Shown here: positions 43,047 to 53,642 of the stretch, piece after piece
Numbering within the stretch: the first letter of the stretch is position 1
How the letters are laid out: each line of letters opens with the position of its first letter
From: Aporhodopirellula sallentina SM41
GTDB lineage: Bacteria > Planctomycetota > Planctomycetia > Pirellulales > Pirellulaceae
Direction: 5' to 3'
Assembly: GCF_000346505.1 (NCBI RefSeq)
Contig: NZ_ANOH01000169.1
Coordinates: forward strand, 1-64,000
Length of the DNA stretch: 64,000 nucleotides
Program-made: the position numbers and the translations under genes
Notes under the pieces: generated by a model
Database searches by the model: none
Told to the model about the DNA's origin: nothing
The model's input: only the letters and a program-made list of their open reading frames with translations

Positions 43047-44615
43047 ATGATCCTCTCGATTGCCCAAAAACTTTTGATGTCGACCTGTTCGCGTTCATCA
43101 CGGGGACTGCTACTCGCGGCATTCCTTTTGGGGTCTCTGGCAACTGCACCCGCTCTACGTGCCCAGGCTCCGCAACTTCCGAACGTCCTGATTCTTTACG
43201 CGGACGACATGGGGTATGGCGATTTGGGAGTCCAAAACTCCGATTCGAAGATCCCCACGCCCCACCTTGATGAATTAGCGAAACAGGGAATGCGGTTCAC
43301 GGACGGTCACTCGTCATCGGGGATCTGTACGCCAAGCCGGTATGCCTTACTGACCGGTCGGCATCACTGGCGAGATTTTCACGGCATCGTGGGCGCTTTC
43401 GGCGAATCCGTGTTTCAGCCCGAACAGCTCACAATGCCTGAGATGTTTAAGGAACACGGCTACGCAACCGCCGCGATCGGAAAATGGCACCTCGGGTGGG
43501 ATTGGGAGGCAATCATGAAGGAAGATGCCAAACCCTCAGGCAATGGGAAGAAACGTCGATACGGTCCAGACGATTTCGATTGGTCCCTGGCGATCCCGGA
43601 TGGCCCTCTCGCACACGGATTCGATTCCTATTTCGGCGATACGGTGATTAACTTCCCACCGTATTGCTGGATTGAAAACGATCGCGTGAAAGACGTGCCC
43701 GACACAGTCATGGATACGACCAAATGGAAACCGATCAAGGAAGGAAGATGGGAGTGCCGTCCCGGTCCGATGGTGTCTGGATGGGACCCTTATGAAAACA
43801 TCCCAACGATCACCTCCAAAGGTGTTTCGTTCTTGGAGTCTCGCCGAGATCAGGAACAGCCATTCTTTCTGTATTTCGCGTTCCCATCTCCTCATGCTCC
43901 GATCATCCCCAACGATCAGTTCGACGGACGTTCCGAGGCGGGCCCGTATGGAGATTTTGTTTGCGAGACTGACGATGCGTGTGGGCAAATTTTGGCTGCT
44001 CTCGAAAAATCAGGGCACGCGGACAACACGATCGTGATCTTCTCAGCAGACAATGGTCCGGAAAAGTACGCGTATCAGCGCGATGCCACTTTCGATCATT
44101 GGTCGTCCAAGCCGTTTCGTGGACTCAAACGTGATCTCTACGAAGGCGGGCATCACGTGCCATTCCTAATCCGTTGGCCCGGCGTCACCACGCCTGGAAG
44201 CGTATCGGACGCCATCGTTTCGCAGGTCGATTTGATGGCCACGTTGGCCGGCATTTTGAGCTTCGAAATTCCAGAAGGCCAAGCCAAAGATTCGATCAGT
44301 TTGCTGCCGGTGCTACGCGATCCGCAGAAAACGCCTCGAACCACACTCGTCCAGAACACACGTGCGAAGGACTACGCTCTTCGGGACGGACGTTGGTTGC
44401 TCGTTGATGCGAAATCAGGTTATGTCAGTGCTCGCAATAAGGATTGGGAATCCCAACGTGGATACCCAAGCGACGACCGTCTCGACGTTGAACTGTATGA
44501 CTTGTCGGTCGACGTCGGCCAGAAAAACAACCTCGCCAAGCAGAATGCCGAGCGGGTCGACCGTATGAAGCATTTGCTCAGACAAATTCGTGACGTCGGT
44601 TATCCAATGAATTGA
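43047..44615 (+). CDS. Exported Cys-type sulfatase (arylsulfatase family)
   Basis: Sulfatase of 522 residues that should remove sulfate from a sulfated polysaccharide or small ester. A signal peptide ([20 protein letters not shown]) is followed by [16 protein letters not shown], whose Asp pair binds calcium, and [15 protein letters not shown], in which Cys94 of CTPSR is the residue converted to formylglycine. [38 protein letters not shown] and [13 protein letters not shown] supply the other active-site residues. The formylglycine-generating enzyme is not in the window. Marine planctomycetes carry many sulfatases for algal polysaccharides. It is convergent with the propeller gene, only 19 bp apart. 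Confidence 0.93.
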   Translation: MILSIAQKLLMSTCSRSSRGLLLAAFLLGSLATAPALRAQAPQLPNVLILYADDMGYGDLGVQNSDSKIPTPHLDELAKQGMRFTDGHSSSGICTPSRYALLTGRHHWRDFHGIVGAFGESVFQPEQLTMPEMFKEHGYATAAIGKWHLGWDWEAIMKEDAKPSGNGKKRRYGPDDFDWSLAIPDGPLAHGFDSYFGDTVINFPPYCWIENDRVKDVPDTVMDTTKWKPIKEGRWECRPGPMVSGWDPYENIPTITSKGVSFLESRRDQEQPFFLYFAFPSPHAPIIPNDQFDGRSEAGPYGDFVCETDDACGQILAALEKSGHADNTIVIFSADNGPEKYAYQRDATFDHWSSKPFRGLKRDLYEGGHHVPFLIRWPGVTTPGSVSDAIVSQVDLMATLAGILSFEIPEGQAKDSISLLPVLRDPQKTPRTTLVQNTRAKDYALRDGRWLLVDAKSGYVSARNKDWESQRGYPSDDRLDVELYDLSVDVGQKNNLAKQNAERVDRMKHLLRQIRDVGYPMN

Positions 44616-44634
44616 CCGCGACTCGGTTCGAGGC

Positions 44635-46746
44635 CTACGGAGATAGCGCAACGATCAGTTGTTTTCCGTCGGGCGTGTAGGTGGGATCGAAAGCGCGGAT
44701 GTTCTCAGGAAGATTCGGGAACGGCCTTGGATCCAGGACGCCGTCGATCGACAACTGATGCCCGACGGGGAGTCCCTCGCGACGGCAAAGCGTTGCAACC
44801 CATTTGCCGTCAGATGAAATGCTTGCGACTCCACCTCCCGGAACAACGAAGTTCGGGATTTGAGGAAACTGCAACTTCACGATCCTTAGCGAGCGAATGC
44901 CTTGGTCGATGTCAACGACACCCATTGCCTTCTTGCCGTCTCGCAGTGTGCCGTTCATGACGGCGAGACGCCCGCGCCGGCTGACATTGAGATGAAAGTG
45001 CAGGCCACTGAATGGACTCTCATCGGGTGAGAACACATTACGAGTCGTTTCGGTTTGCAGGTCGTACACCCGAAGACAGTTTCCCGACACGTGCCGACCG
45101 TGATCGTCCAATCCACCGCGGAAAACAATTGATCTGCCGTCGGCGGTCCACCGTGCGCCCCACGCGTAGTTGTCTTCGATCATCTTCTGATCGGTGCCAT
45201 CGGCTTTCATCGTCCAGATCGACTGTCCGCGAGCGTCATCAGCCGGGGCGTGTTTGGTTGGGCGACTGTAGACGACGTGTGAACCGTCCGGCGAAAGACT
45301 CGGGATCACGCCCCGTCCGATATTCCGAGCGTTACTGCCATCGATATTGGCTACGATAATTCGGGCGTCGTCCCATGCCTCGCCGTTGGTTGACCATGCA
45401 TCAAAGGCAATGGTCGTTCCGTCCGCGGACACGTCAGGAGTACCCTGTCGATCAAAATGGTCTCTCAGTTGAATGTCATTGATCAACGGGCGCAGCACGG
45501 TGCCATCGATGTCGCAGAGATGCATGATGCGGCGTTCCGGATCGTCTGGGTCGATGTCCAGACGCGATGAGAGAACGAGAGTATTGTTGTCACCTTTGTT
45601 GGTGGGGCGTTGGAGTGCTTCTGCGTCCGTTGGCATCCGGACTTCGTGTCGTTCGCTGCCTGCTCTTAGGCTTTTTCGCGTCGACGCATAGTTCGGATGC
45701 TGCAATTCGTATTCAACTGTTTCAGCGGGTGCATTTCGAATCGTGGCCAGCCCGTCTGCATCGCTCACGGCATCGAGCCGGAGTGCTGTGGAATTCTCCC
45801 AAGAGACCGATCGCACGTGCACGCCGCTGAGTGGTTTTCCCGCGGGCGTGACACATCGGAATCGAATCGTGCGGCCGGGAAGAAGGCGAATCGTCATTTC
45901 TGAATTCGAGTCGAGCTCGCCGGCGACAGCGGGCCCAATGGTTACTCTTCGTGGGCTCAGACGGTCCGCCATGACGATGAGGCCGTGTCCCGCGTTCAGG
46001 CCTGTGCCCAAATCAAATTCCCCAGACTCGTTGGTGGAAACGCTCAGTCGGCTTTCCTCCGAAACGACGGTGGCGTTCGCGACCGGTTCGCCTCGGTAGT
46101 CCAATACCCTTCCGCGAATTCGCATTGGTTGAGGGAGGGTTAGCGTGGGCGCGAGATCTCCTGCCACAGTGAACCACTGTGTCTCGTGCTGTGGATGTGA
46201 GACCTGCACATTGATCGACGAGTCTTCATCGATCGAGTCGAAACGGAAAGTTCCGTCTGCATCGGTTTCCGTATCAAACGATGTGTAGAAATAGCCGTGC
46301 CGCGAAATGTCAGCCGGCGTTGTGGTGGAAACTCGAGCGTTTGAGATCGGTTGTCCCGATGAATCAACAACCCGTCCGTTGAGTACTTTGCCTGGTTTGA
46401 GCGAGAGTTTGATCGGGGTTTGCGGAGGGCGGACACGGTTCAATGCCACATGGTAGGGCCGGTAGCCCGTTGAACGTACTGTTATCCGAAGGCGGACTGC
46501 GTCGTTTGCAAGGTTGCGAGCGTAGCGCACCCTGCCTTCTGCATCGCAGCTCATTTGCACCGCAGCATCAATGTCGTCAAGGTCCAAGATGTGAACAACG
46601 GCGTCCGGCACCGCTTGTTCGGTTTTCGCGTCGACGACATCGAATTGGAAGGTGTTACTTGAGGTCTTTGTCTGAGCAAAGGCATGCGTCGAAAAGACAA
46701 GCGTGAGCGAAAAAGTGATCAGGGCGATGGCAGGGGTTCGCAACAT
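44635..46746 (-). CDS. Exported protein: carboxypeptidase-regulatory domains plus TolB-like propeller
   Basis: Exported protein of 703 residues with a signal peptide (MLRTPAIALITFSLTLVFST, then HAFAQT). The N-terminal half holds two or three carboxypeptidase-regulatory-like (Ig-like) domains: PGKVLNGRVVDSSGQPISNA and RIRGRVLDYRGEPVANATVV are textbook starts. The C-terminal half consists of PD40/TolB-type propeller blades (GTPDVSADGTTIAFDAWSTN, SIWTMKADGTDQKMIEDNYA, ARWTADGRSIVFRGGLDDHG). It follows the second toroid gene by 9 bp and is the last gene of the long minus-strand operon. It is convergent with the sulfatase gene. Confidence 0.8.
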   Translation of the reverse strand: MLRTPAIALITFSLTLVFSTHAFAQTKTSSNTFQFDVVDAKTEQAVPDAVVHILDLDDIDAAVQMSCDAEGRVRYARNLANDAVRLRITVRSTGYRPYHVALNRVRPPQTPIKLSLKPGKVLNGRVVDSSGQPISNARVSTTTPADISRHGYFYTSFDTETDADGTFRFDSIDEDSSINVQVSHPQHETQWFTVAGDLAPTLTLPQPMRIRGRVLDYRGEPVANATVVSEESRLSVSTNESGEFDLGTGLNAGHGLIVMADRLSPRRVTIGPAVAGELDSNSEMTIRLLPGRTIRFRCVTPAGKPLSGVHVRSVSWENSTALRLDAVSDADGLATIRNAPAETVEYELQHPNYASTRKSLRAGSERHEVRMPTDAEALQRPTNKGDNNTLVLSSRLDIDPDDPERRIMHLCDIDGTVLRPLINDIQLRDHFDRQGTPDVSADGTTIAFDAWSTNGEAWDDARIIVANIDGSNARNIGRGVIPSLSPDGSHVVYSRPTKHAPADDARGQSIWTMKADGTDQKMIEDNYAWGARWTADGRSIVFRGGLDDHGRHVSGNCLRVYDLQTETTRNVFSPDESPFSGLHFHLNVSRRGRLAVMNGTLRDGKKAMGVVDIDQGIRSLRIVKLQFPQIPNFVVPGGGVASISSDGKWVATLCRREGLPVGHQLSIDGVLDPRPFPNLPENIRAFDPTYTPDGKQLIVALSP

Positions 46747-46755
46747 CGTTTTGTC

Positions 46756-47952
46756 CTATCGCTGATAGATTGGCAGCAACTGGTAAGGGGGAGTCAGCGC
46801 CAAGACGGACATGGCAGTGGTGTAGACCCGTCCGAGTTCTGGCCGTTTTAATTCGGGTTCCCAAGAACCGTCGCCGTTCTGATGCGTCAAAAAGGTATCA
46901 ACGAAACGAGGATAGAACTGTTCCCATGTTCGTCCTCCAATCTGAAGTGCGGCTTGGCTTTGGTAGTACGCCCCATAATGATAGTGTTCGTGAGTGCTGA
47001 GTTTGTGATTGTATCGATCGTAGGGATGCTTCAATAACCATTGCCCGCATCGCTGTTCCATTTCTGGTTCCTTGTGTCCGGTGAGGAACAGGCAAAGGAC
47101 CCCGGCGCCAACCATTCCACGCGTCACCATATGAGGATGCCCCGGGGCGTAAGAGAACGCACCGGAGCGTTCATCGTAGCATCGCAAAACGTAGGCGATC
47201 GCTTGTTGAGCCCATTCAATTGGCACATCAAACCCCGCGTTCTCCGCGGATCGCAGGAACATCACAATCCAACTGGTCACGGAGAGGTCGCTGTAGAAAT
47301 CGCCGTGCGTGGGACCGTCGAGGTAACGCCAACCGCCTCGGTCACGAGCCTCCGCTGCCGCCGGTATGGAACGTTTTTGTAGGACGCGGACAAAGCTCAA
47401 TGCTTTGTTCATCGACAGTTCGATTCGCTTGGCACGTTTGGGGTTGGTCATCCCGTACACTTCCGCCAAGAACATGCCACAAATCGCATGATTGTAGATC
47501 ATGAATTTGGAATACTCCGACGATGCAAGCGATTGCGGCGAATGGCCGAGCAACCCGTCCTTTCGTTGGCGTGAAAGCACATAATCGATTCCACGGACGA
47601 TTGCCCGCGAAGCACCTGATGCCGTATTGGACTCATCCGGAGCGTGCCCTCGTGAGATCAACGCCATGCACACGAGCGACGTAACGGCTGGTTGCTCGAG
47701 TTCGTGAACGCCGAAACTGCCGTCCGCGTTTTGCCGATCCAGCATATAGCGGATGCCGCGGTCGACCGACTGTTCAATGGCGTGCCACTGGGTGTCAGGA
47801 ATCACGGTGAAGTCCGGTGGGTCTTCCATCCCGGTCGACGCGTGCAAACCTTTCCCCGGTTCATCCGCGGTAACGCATGATATTCCAGGCACTGTTGATC
47901 CGAAGACAGCGATAGCTGCACCCAGGATTAGATAGCGAACGGAGATGCTCAT
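46756..47952 (-). CDS. Exported squalene-cyclase-fold (prenyltransferase-repeat) protein, copy 2
   Basis: Protein of 398 residues with a signal peptide (SVRYLILGAAIAVFGSTVPG) and six or so prenyltransferase/squalene-oxidase (alpha-alpha toroid) repeats. MLDRQNADGSFGVHELEQPA, LTHQNGDGSWEPELKRPELG and VTSWIVMFLRSAENAGFDVP show the QNxDGSxG repeat. The DxDD catalytic motif of squalene-hopene cyclases is not seen, so cyclase activity is unlikely; the toroid may be a binding scaffold outside the cytoplasm. It is a tandem paralogue of the gene upstream, overlapping it by 4 bp, and both end in ALTPPYQLLPIYQR. Confidence 0.78.
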   Translation of the reverse strand: MSISVRYLILGAAIAVFGSTVPGISCVTADEPGKGLHASTGMEDPPDFTVIPDTQWHAIEQSVDRGIRYMLDRQNADGSFGVHELEQPAVTSLVCMALISRGHAPDESNTASGASRAIVRGIDYVLSRQRKDGLLGHSPQSLASSEYSKFMIYNHAICGMFLAEVYGMTNPKRAKRIELSMNKALSFVRVLQKRSIPAAAEARDRGGWRYLDGPTHGDFYSDLSVTSWIVMFLRSAENAGFDVPIEWAQQAIAYVLRCYDERSGAFSYAPGHPHMVTRGMVGAGVLCLFLTGHKEPEMEQRCGQWLLKHPYDRYNHKLSTHEHYHYGAYYQSQAALQIGGRTWEQFYPRFVDTFLTHQNGDGSWEPELKRPELGRVYTTAMSVLALTPPYQLLPIYQR

Positions 47953-49166
47953 CGCTGGTAGATCGGTAGGAGTTGATAGGGCGGCGTGAGTGCAAGGATG
48001 GACAGAGCAGTCGGATACACTTGACCCAGGTCAGGACGTTTGCTTTCGGCAGCCCACGAACCATCGGGGTTTTGGTGATGTAGGAAGGTATCAGCGAATG
48101 GAGGGTAGAATTGCTCCCACGTGTTCCCTCCGATTTGCATCGCCGCTTGGCTGATGTAGTAAGCGCTGTAATGGTAGTGTTCTCGTTTGTTCGTTTGGTA
48201 GTTGTATCGGTCGAACGGATGTTCTTTGATCCGCATCGCGGTTCGTTGTTCCATCTCGACGTCTTTGTGTCCCGTTAGGAACAGGCACAACGTCCCGGCA
48301 CCGAGGAGGCCACGGGTCGCCATGTGAGGATGCCCGGGCGCGTAGCCGAACGTGCCGGATGATGGGTTGTAGCAACGCAGCACATACGCGAGTCCCTGTT
48401 TTGCCCATTCGTGAGGCACGTCAAACCCTGCGTTCTCTGCAGATCTCAAGAACATGATCACCCAACTCGTCACCGAGAGATCGCTGTAAAAGTTGTCGAT
48501 GTTGATGTCGGGTTCGCCGATGTATCGCCAACCACCTCGGTCGCGAGCCTCCACTTCCGGGGCGATACGGCGTTTCTGTTCCCGTCTGGTAAACGACAAC
48601 GCTCGGTCGACCGCAACTTCGATACGTGCAGCCCGTTTGGGATCGGTCATCCCGTAGACTTCGGTCAAGAATAAACCACAAATCGCGTGGTTGTAGTTCA
48701 TGAACTTGGAGAAATTGAAAGCGGTGTAGTTGTGAGACGAAAGCGTTTGAGGGGAATACCCCAGCAGTCCATCGCCGCGTTGGCATGAAAGCACGTAGTC
48801 GAGTGATTGGATGATGGCTTTCGATTCATCGCTGGCCCCTTTTTCATCGCTCGGCAGATGCCCGCGAGAAATCATCGCCATGCAGACCAACGACGTCACA
48901 GCAGGCTTCTCAAGTTCGCCGATACCATAGCTGCCGTTGCGATATTGATGGCTGAGCATGTAGGCAATGCCGCGGTCGACGGAATGCTCGATCGCACGCC
49001 ATTGTGAATCCGGAACGACAGAAAAGTCGGGTGGGTCTTCCAAACCCTTCACGGCATGCAAAGCACCCATCGGCTCCTGAGCGGTTGCGAGCGGCAGGAA
49101 ACAACAGAAACAGGCGATCGTTAGTACGGTGCTTCTCAAAAAATAGCCTGATGCGATAAGAACCAT
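47949..49166 (-). CDS. Exported squalene-cyclase-fold (prenyltransferase-repeat) protein, copy 1
   Basis: Protein of 405 residues from the ATG at 49166 (the frame is open further upstream to 49343 but that part overlaps the preceding gene). The signal peptide LTIACFCCFLPLATAQ is followed by GLEDPPDFSVVPDSQWRAIE, nearly the same as the start of its tandem copy (GMEDPPDFTVIPDTQWHAIE). MLSHQYRNGSYGIGELEKPA and FLHHQNPDGSWAAESKRPDL are toroid repeats. The two copies are clearly similar along their length and must come from a duplication. It starts 26 bp after the 1482-residue gene. No cyclase motif was found. Confidence 0.78.
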   Translation of the reverse strand: MVLIASGYFLRSTVLTIACFCCFLPLATAQEPMGALHAVKGLEDPPDFSVVPDSQWRAIEHSVDRGIAYMLSHQYRNGSYGIGELEKPAVTSLVCMAMISRGHLPSDEKGASDESKAIIQSLDYVLSCQRGDGLLGYSPQTLSSHNYTAFNFSKFMNYNHAICGLFLTEVYGMTDPKRAARIEVAVDRALSFTRREQKRRIAPEVEARDRGGWRYIGEPDINIDNFYSDLSVTSWVIMFLRSAENAGFDVPHEWAKQGLAYVLRCYNPSSGTFGYAPGHPHMATRGLLGAGTLCLFLTGHKDVEMEQRTAMRIKEHPFDRYNYQTNKREHYHYSAYYISQAAMQIGGNTWEQFYPPFADTFLHHQNPDGSWAAESKRPDLGQVYPTALSILALTPPYQLLPIYQR

Positions 49167-49192
49167 ATCGGGCGCTGACTCAAAGGTCGGCA

Positions 49193-52100
49193 CTACGGAG
49201 GTGAACTGTCGGGAGTAGGCGACTCGATCGAGCCACTGATCAATTCGAAATAGCGATCGATACTTTTGCGATACGCCTCCGGTGGTAACCCATCGGATCC
49301 CTGCAACAGCCCCGAACTGAGCCGGCTGCGAACGATGTTCCATCCGAACGCTCCGCCGGTTCGCCGGTCGACGTCGTCCATCTCATTCGTCCTCGGAACG
49401 CCCGCGTTCATTAGCAGTTGTTTGGCCCGATCGAGAGCTTTCTTGGATTTCTTGCCTTCGGCGTTCATGGCCGCACGGATCATTGCAATCAGCCGTGCCC
49501 GGCCGGCACCGCCGGGGCCCTTGCCGCCGTTGGCCCAGTCATTGACGATTTGCAGGTTGGTCGGCCTGGATGGGATACCGAGCAATTCGGCGAAGTCGCG
49601 TTCTTGTTCGAGGATCGCTAGGATTTCATCGAGGGTCGGGTCGTCCAAGAGATCCGCCAGCGGATCCGGGGGCAGTTTGTCGAGTTGTTCGATGACTTCG
49701 CTGAGCACGGCGTCGAGTAACTCGCGTGCATCGTCGAGTGATTCAGCCGCCATCTGTGTTCGGACCGTCGCTTTCGCAATCGTGGATTGTTGCAGTGCCC
49801 GAATCGCTGCCAATTGAACCGGTTCGACATCACGATCGAGTTTCGCGAGCAGTACGTTGCAGCGATCGGCAATGGATTGTGGAAGCATTCCCGTTTCGCC
49901 GTCGAGCAGACCCGCCAATTCAGCCTGCAAACCGGTGAGTTTGTCGGTAAGCACGTGGGTTTCAACCGCAATCGTAGATTGATCAACGCCGATCGCGGGT
50001 GAAAACTCTTTGCGTGAAAGAAATGCCGCTTTCCGGTTCCAACGTGACGCGTCGTCTCGCATTTCGCTCAGTTCAACAATCCGGCGCAGCGCGTTGGAGG
50101 CGTACTGCTCATCGGACTGAGCGAGGACGCCGAGTTGGGCGGCAACCTGATCGAGTGATTCGATCAACTTCGTCATGGACGTTGATACCCGCGTTAGCGC
50201 ATCCTGTGCCATCGGCCACGTCGCATCCCCGATCAACAGCGTTGAACCAGGGGCGATTTCGTAGTGGCTGGTGATCATGGCGGCCGTCGAGGTGCTCTCC
50301 AAAAACGCGTCACGGGTGATAGAGACGGTAGATGATTCGCTGTCTCTAAGTGGGAGCCAAGTCTCAAACGTTTCTTCAATCTCGAACGCTCTTTGAACGA
50401 GATCGAGAGACTCTGTGGCGAGTTCTTGGGCATGTTGAAGAAGGAGTCGTTCGAGCGTCTCTTCAGACTCCGAGTCCGCATACTGAGTCAGTTGCTGATG
50501 AAGCGTGGATTGCTGATCCGCCAACGCGAAAAGTTGCGATCGGATGCTCTGCCCCTTCTCCCCGAAATTCTGAAAATAGCGACGCATCAATCGCGGATCG
50601 TCAGCGAGTAGGCGCGCGAGTTCCGCACGCAACTCGTTTTGCATTTTGAGGACTTCCTGCAGACGTTCGAGGTAGTCTTCGTCGACGTCGAGTTCCGCCA
50701 TCGTTCGCCGGAGTCCCTCGGGATCATCTTTCGTCGCTTTGCTAAGCTCCGCCAGAGAGTCTTCGAGATAGACACGGTACATCTTCTGGATCTGCTCGAT
50801 GTTGTCGGCTTTCTCAAAGTCCTTCTTCGCCTTTTCAAATGTCTTGTAGAGCTCGCGAAGTCGTTCGATTGCTCGGATGGTTTGTTGGCGGGAGGCCATT
50901 ACCAACGCCGTGCGTGTGTCGCCGGAGACATTAACGACGGAACCGGCGTCTTCTTCAGCGGGACGAATATGGGTGTGAGTAATTTCTGCCAATTGCACGC
51001 CGATGAAAGCGTAGGGTGTCCCTTTAGTGCGACTGAGGAGTGACTTGACCGCGTCGATTGCCGATAGCAAGTGCGAGTGTGCTTGATTGACATCGACTTG
51101 AAGTTCGTCGTTCCATGCGTTCGTTTGGGTTTGTGTTTTGAGAACCTTCGATAGCCGTTGCCTCGCGTTGTCCAGTTCATCTTCGACGCGATGAATGGTC
51201 GCCGCGACGGCGATTTCCGTTTTCCGCCTAGCGGTGCCTTCAAATGAACCGATGGTTTCGGTGATTTGCAGCCTCATCTGTTGGCTGCTTCCCGGTTGAG
51301 GGACATCGAGCCCGCGGCGAGTCATTCCGTCGGGTGGCGTGGACAGGTTTTCGTCAGGAGATTGTTGCTCATCGTCGTCCGATGAATCGGCGGGAGGCGA
51401 ACGCTGAGCGCCGGGGGCTGATGATTGTTGATCCGATGGTGAGTTTTGAGACGAACCGGCGGTAGTCGTGCTGTTTGGTTTGTCTGCACTGGCGGCGTCT
51501 TCTTGCGCCTGTGATGAAGGCGGATTTTCATCGTTCGACGAAGTGGTAGCGGACGCCTTTTCGGATGTATCGTCTTTTGTCGCATCCTTATCGGACTGCT
51601 GCGAGGATGCCTGCTGACCGCTTGGGGGCATGTCGTTCACCGGTGCGGCGCTATCGGTTTGTTGTGCATCTGCAGCGGACATTGCAGAGATGGTTTGGTT
51701 GGTTTGATCGCTCGTTTGATCTTTTGAGTCGTCGCTCTCTTGGGTCTCATCAGAGGCTTGTGCCACGTTGGGCTGAGGAGTCTGCGATGTCGAATCGGTT
51801 GATTCTGGTTGGCTACGATTGTCAGCGGTCGATTGCGTCTCGGCGGTTTCGCTTTCTGATGTATCCGCACTTGAGGATGAGGGCGTATCGCTCATCGACG
51901 GTGATGTTTGCTTGTTGTTTTCTGATGCCGATTCGTTTGATTGGGAGGCGTCGGCAGCCGATTCCTCCGTGGCTTGGTCGTTGCTAAGGATGGAATCCCG
52001 CGGTTGCGATTCACTCGCTGCCGATGAGGTTTGGGTCTGCGGGGTGTCTTCTGAATCTGATTGTGCGGAGGCTTCCACGATGGCCGATTGTTTGGTGTCA

Positions 52101-53641
52101 TAAGCCTCGATTCGGTACCGCAGTGTCTGACCTTCAGAAAGGCCATATTGCGATAGATCGATTTCGGTTTTCCCGTTCCACTTTTGAATCGGCTCGCCGT
52201 CTTTCATTGGAACGGGGAGTTCGATGATGTCGAGTGTTTTCACCGTCGCGTCTTCGGACTCCGATTCGATGACCAATTGTGCTTTTGCCAAACCCACGTC
52301 GTCGGTCGCCTGAAAGGTCAACGTGACCTTGTCATCGGGGCGCACTTTCTGATCGGGCCGTGGGGTTTTGATTCGAACGGTTGGCGGGAGGTCGCGACGT
52401 GTCAGCACGCGGCAACTCGGTGAGCGACGGTTGACTAATCCGTGAGGTTCGATGAGTTGAGGCGAGAGCGTCATCTCCGAATCGGCAGCGACCGATACGG
52501 AAAATGTTTTCCCGTTGTCGGACCACATCGTTCGTGGCGATTGGCCTTCGATCAGCAACATGGCTTGATCGATTTGGCCAAAACCGGTGACGGTGATTTC
52601 GACTGTCGATCCTTCGATCACCGTTAAGCGGTTGGGCAGTCGCGAATGTGTCGTTGCCGATAGCTGTGCGTAGGAAGGCGGCGTGACGGTCAGGGAAACG
52701 CTCGAGATTCGTGGCCGATCGGCCACGGTAACGTCGTACCACCGCGTGCGCAGGTCTCCTGCGGCGAGGCGATACCGGAATGATCGCGACAGGCGACGTT
52801 GGCGGAATCGGAATTGGTTTTCCGAACCACGTTTCGGTGACAGAGTGACAGATTCATGAACCGGCAGGGTGTCTTTTTCGGATTGCAGAGAATCTCCGTT
52901 CGCGGTCGTTTGGGGCTCTGCATCAAAGACTCGTTCCAGGACAACAGTATCCGTCGGAGGACCGGATGCGGTCAATTCAATTTGCCACGGTTCGTCGCTC
53001 GCAATGACCTGATCTCCCGGAAGGTTGTGGAGTTCGTGACGAGTGATGTCGGCGGTGGGTGCCACTAGCCTGGCAACGAGCACACGGATATCGGATCCAA
53101 CCTGCATCGTGACAAGTAGCCATCCAACGAGTCCTGTCGCTGCGATCAACAAAGGCCAACGCAGCGAGCTCTCTTTCGCGGCTTCTTTGGGTTTGAGTTC
53201 ATCGATGAGCGTATCGGTTTCTGACGCCACGAGGTTGAACATCACAGGATCGAAGCCCGTGCGTTTGCCGTCGCGATCGAGTTTGATGCCGGATGACGTC
53301 GATAGGACCGTCTGCAAACGTTCTTCGAGCGACGGGGTTTGGCTGTCGGCGACTCGAGCCAACTCGAGATCCTTGCGAGGTGAAAGTAATCGGCGGATTC
53401 CGATGGCGGCGACTGAAACGGTCAACGCGGCAACAGTGGCGGATAAAAAGACTCGCACCGGTTTCGACCACCATCCAAACGTGGCGTCCAGGGCCAAGGC
53501 AACCGCAGAAGCAAGCAGCAGTGCAGCGAGCGTCCACGCGAGTGTGTGGATCACACGGTTCGATTGACGAGCCCCATGCAGACGATCGAGTCGGTCTCGA
53601 ACGCGATTGGAAACGGGTTCAGGTTTGGCGGCAGTAATCAT
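49193..53641 (-). CDS. Giant membrane protein with an acidic Ser/Gln-rich segment
   Basis: Protein of 1482 residues with three membrane helices near the N-terminus (VIHTLAWTLAALLLASAVAL, VRVFLSATVAALTVSVAAIG and WPLLIAATGLVGWLLVTMQV). After them comes an Ig-like periplasmic part (SSVSLTVTPPSYAQLSATTH; later VTLTFQATDDVGLAKAQLVI), and then about 250 residues (roughly 530-780) made almost only of Ser, Asp, Gln, Thr, Glu and Pro. The C-terminal 650 residues are long helices (AVAATIHRVEDELDNARQRL and following), probably coiled coils. The first third resembles DUF4175-type proteins. It begins 1 bp after the VWA gene stop, so it is part of the MoxR-VWA operon. Function unknown; a scaffold spanning the periplasm is one possibility. 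Confidence 0.75.
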   Translation of the reverse strand: MITAAKPEPVSNRVRDRLDRLHGARQSNRVIHTLAWTLAALLLASAVALALDATFGWWSKPVRVFLSATVAALTVSVAAIGIRRLLSPRKDLELARVADSQTPSLEERLQTVLSTSSGIKLDRDGKRTGFDPVMFNLVASETDTLIDELKPKEAAKESSLRWPLLIAATGLVGWLLVTMQVGSDIRVLVARLVAPTADITRHELHNLPGDQVIASDEPWQIELTASGPPTDTVVLERVFDAEPQTTANGDSLQSEKDTLPVHESVTLSPKRGSENQFRFRQRRLSRSFRYRLAAGDLRTRWYDVTVADRPRISSVSLTVTPPSYAQLSATTHSRLPNRLTVIEGSTVEITVTGFGQIDQAMLLIEGQSPRTMWSDNGKTFSVSVAADSEMTLSPQLIEPHGLVNRRSPSCRVLTRRDLPPTVRIKTPRPDQKVRPDDKVTLTFQATDDVGLAKAQLVIESESEDATVKTLDIIELPVPMKDGEPIQKWNGKTEIDLSQYGLSEGQTLRYRIEAYDTKQSAIVEASAQSDSEDTPQTQTSSAASESQPRDSILSNDQATEESAADASQSNESASENNKQTSPSMSDTPSSSSADTSESETAETQSTADNRSQPESTDSTSQTPQPNVAQASDETQESDDSKDQTSDQTNQTISAMSAADAQQTDSAAPVNDMPPSGQQASSQQSDKDATKDDTSEKASATTSSNDENPPSSQAQEDAASADKPNSTTTAGSSQNSPSDQQSSAPGAQRSPPADSSDDDEQQSPDENLSTPPDGMTRRGLDVPQPGSSQQMRLQITETIGSFEGTARRKTEIAVAATIHRVEDELDNARQRLSKVLKTQTQTNAWNDELQVDVNQAHSHLLSAIDAVKSLLSRTKGTPYAFIGVQLAEITHTHIRPAEEDAGSVVNVSGDTRTALVMASRQQTIRAIERLRELYKTFEKAKKDFEKADNIEQIQKMYRVYLEDSLAELSKATKDDPEGLRRTMAELDVDEDYLERLQEVLKMQNELRAELARLLADDPRLMRRYFQNFGEKGQSIRSQLFALADQQSTLHQQLTQYADSESEETLERLLLQHAQELATESLDLVQRAFEIEETFETWLPLRDSESSTVSITRDAFLESTSTAAMITSHYEIAPGSTLLIGDATWPMAQDALTRVSTSMTKLIESLDQVAAQLGVLAQSDEQYASNALRRIVELSEMRDDASRWNRKAAFLSRKEFSPAIGVDQSTIAVETHVLTDKLTGLQAELAGLLDGETGMLPQSIADRCNVLLAKLDRDVEPVQLAAIRALQQSTIAKATVRTQMAAESLDDARELLDAVLSEVIEQLDKLPPDPLADLLDDPTLDEILAILEQERDFAELLGIPSRPTNLQIVNDWANGGKGPGGAGRARLIAMIRAAMNAEGKKSKKALDRAKQLLMNAGVPRTNEMDDVDRRTGGAFGWNIVRSRLSSGLLQGSDGLPPEAYRKSIDRYFELISGSIESPTPDSSPP

Positions 53642-53642
53642 T

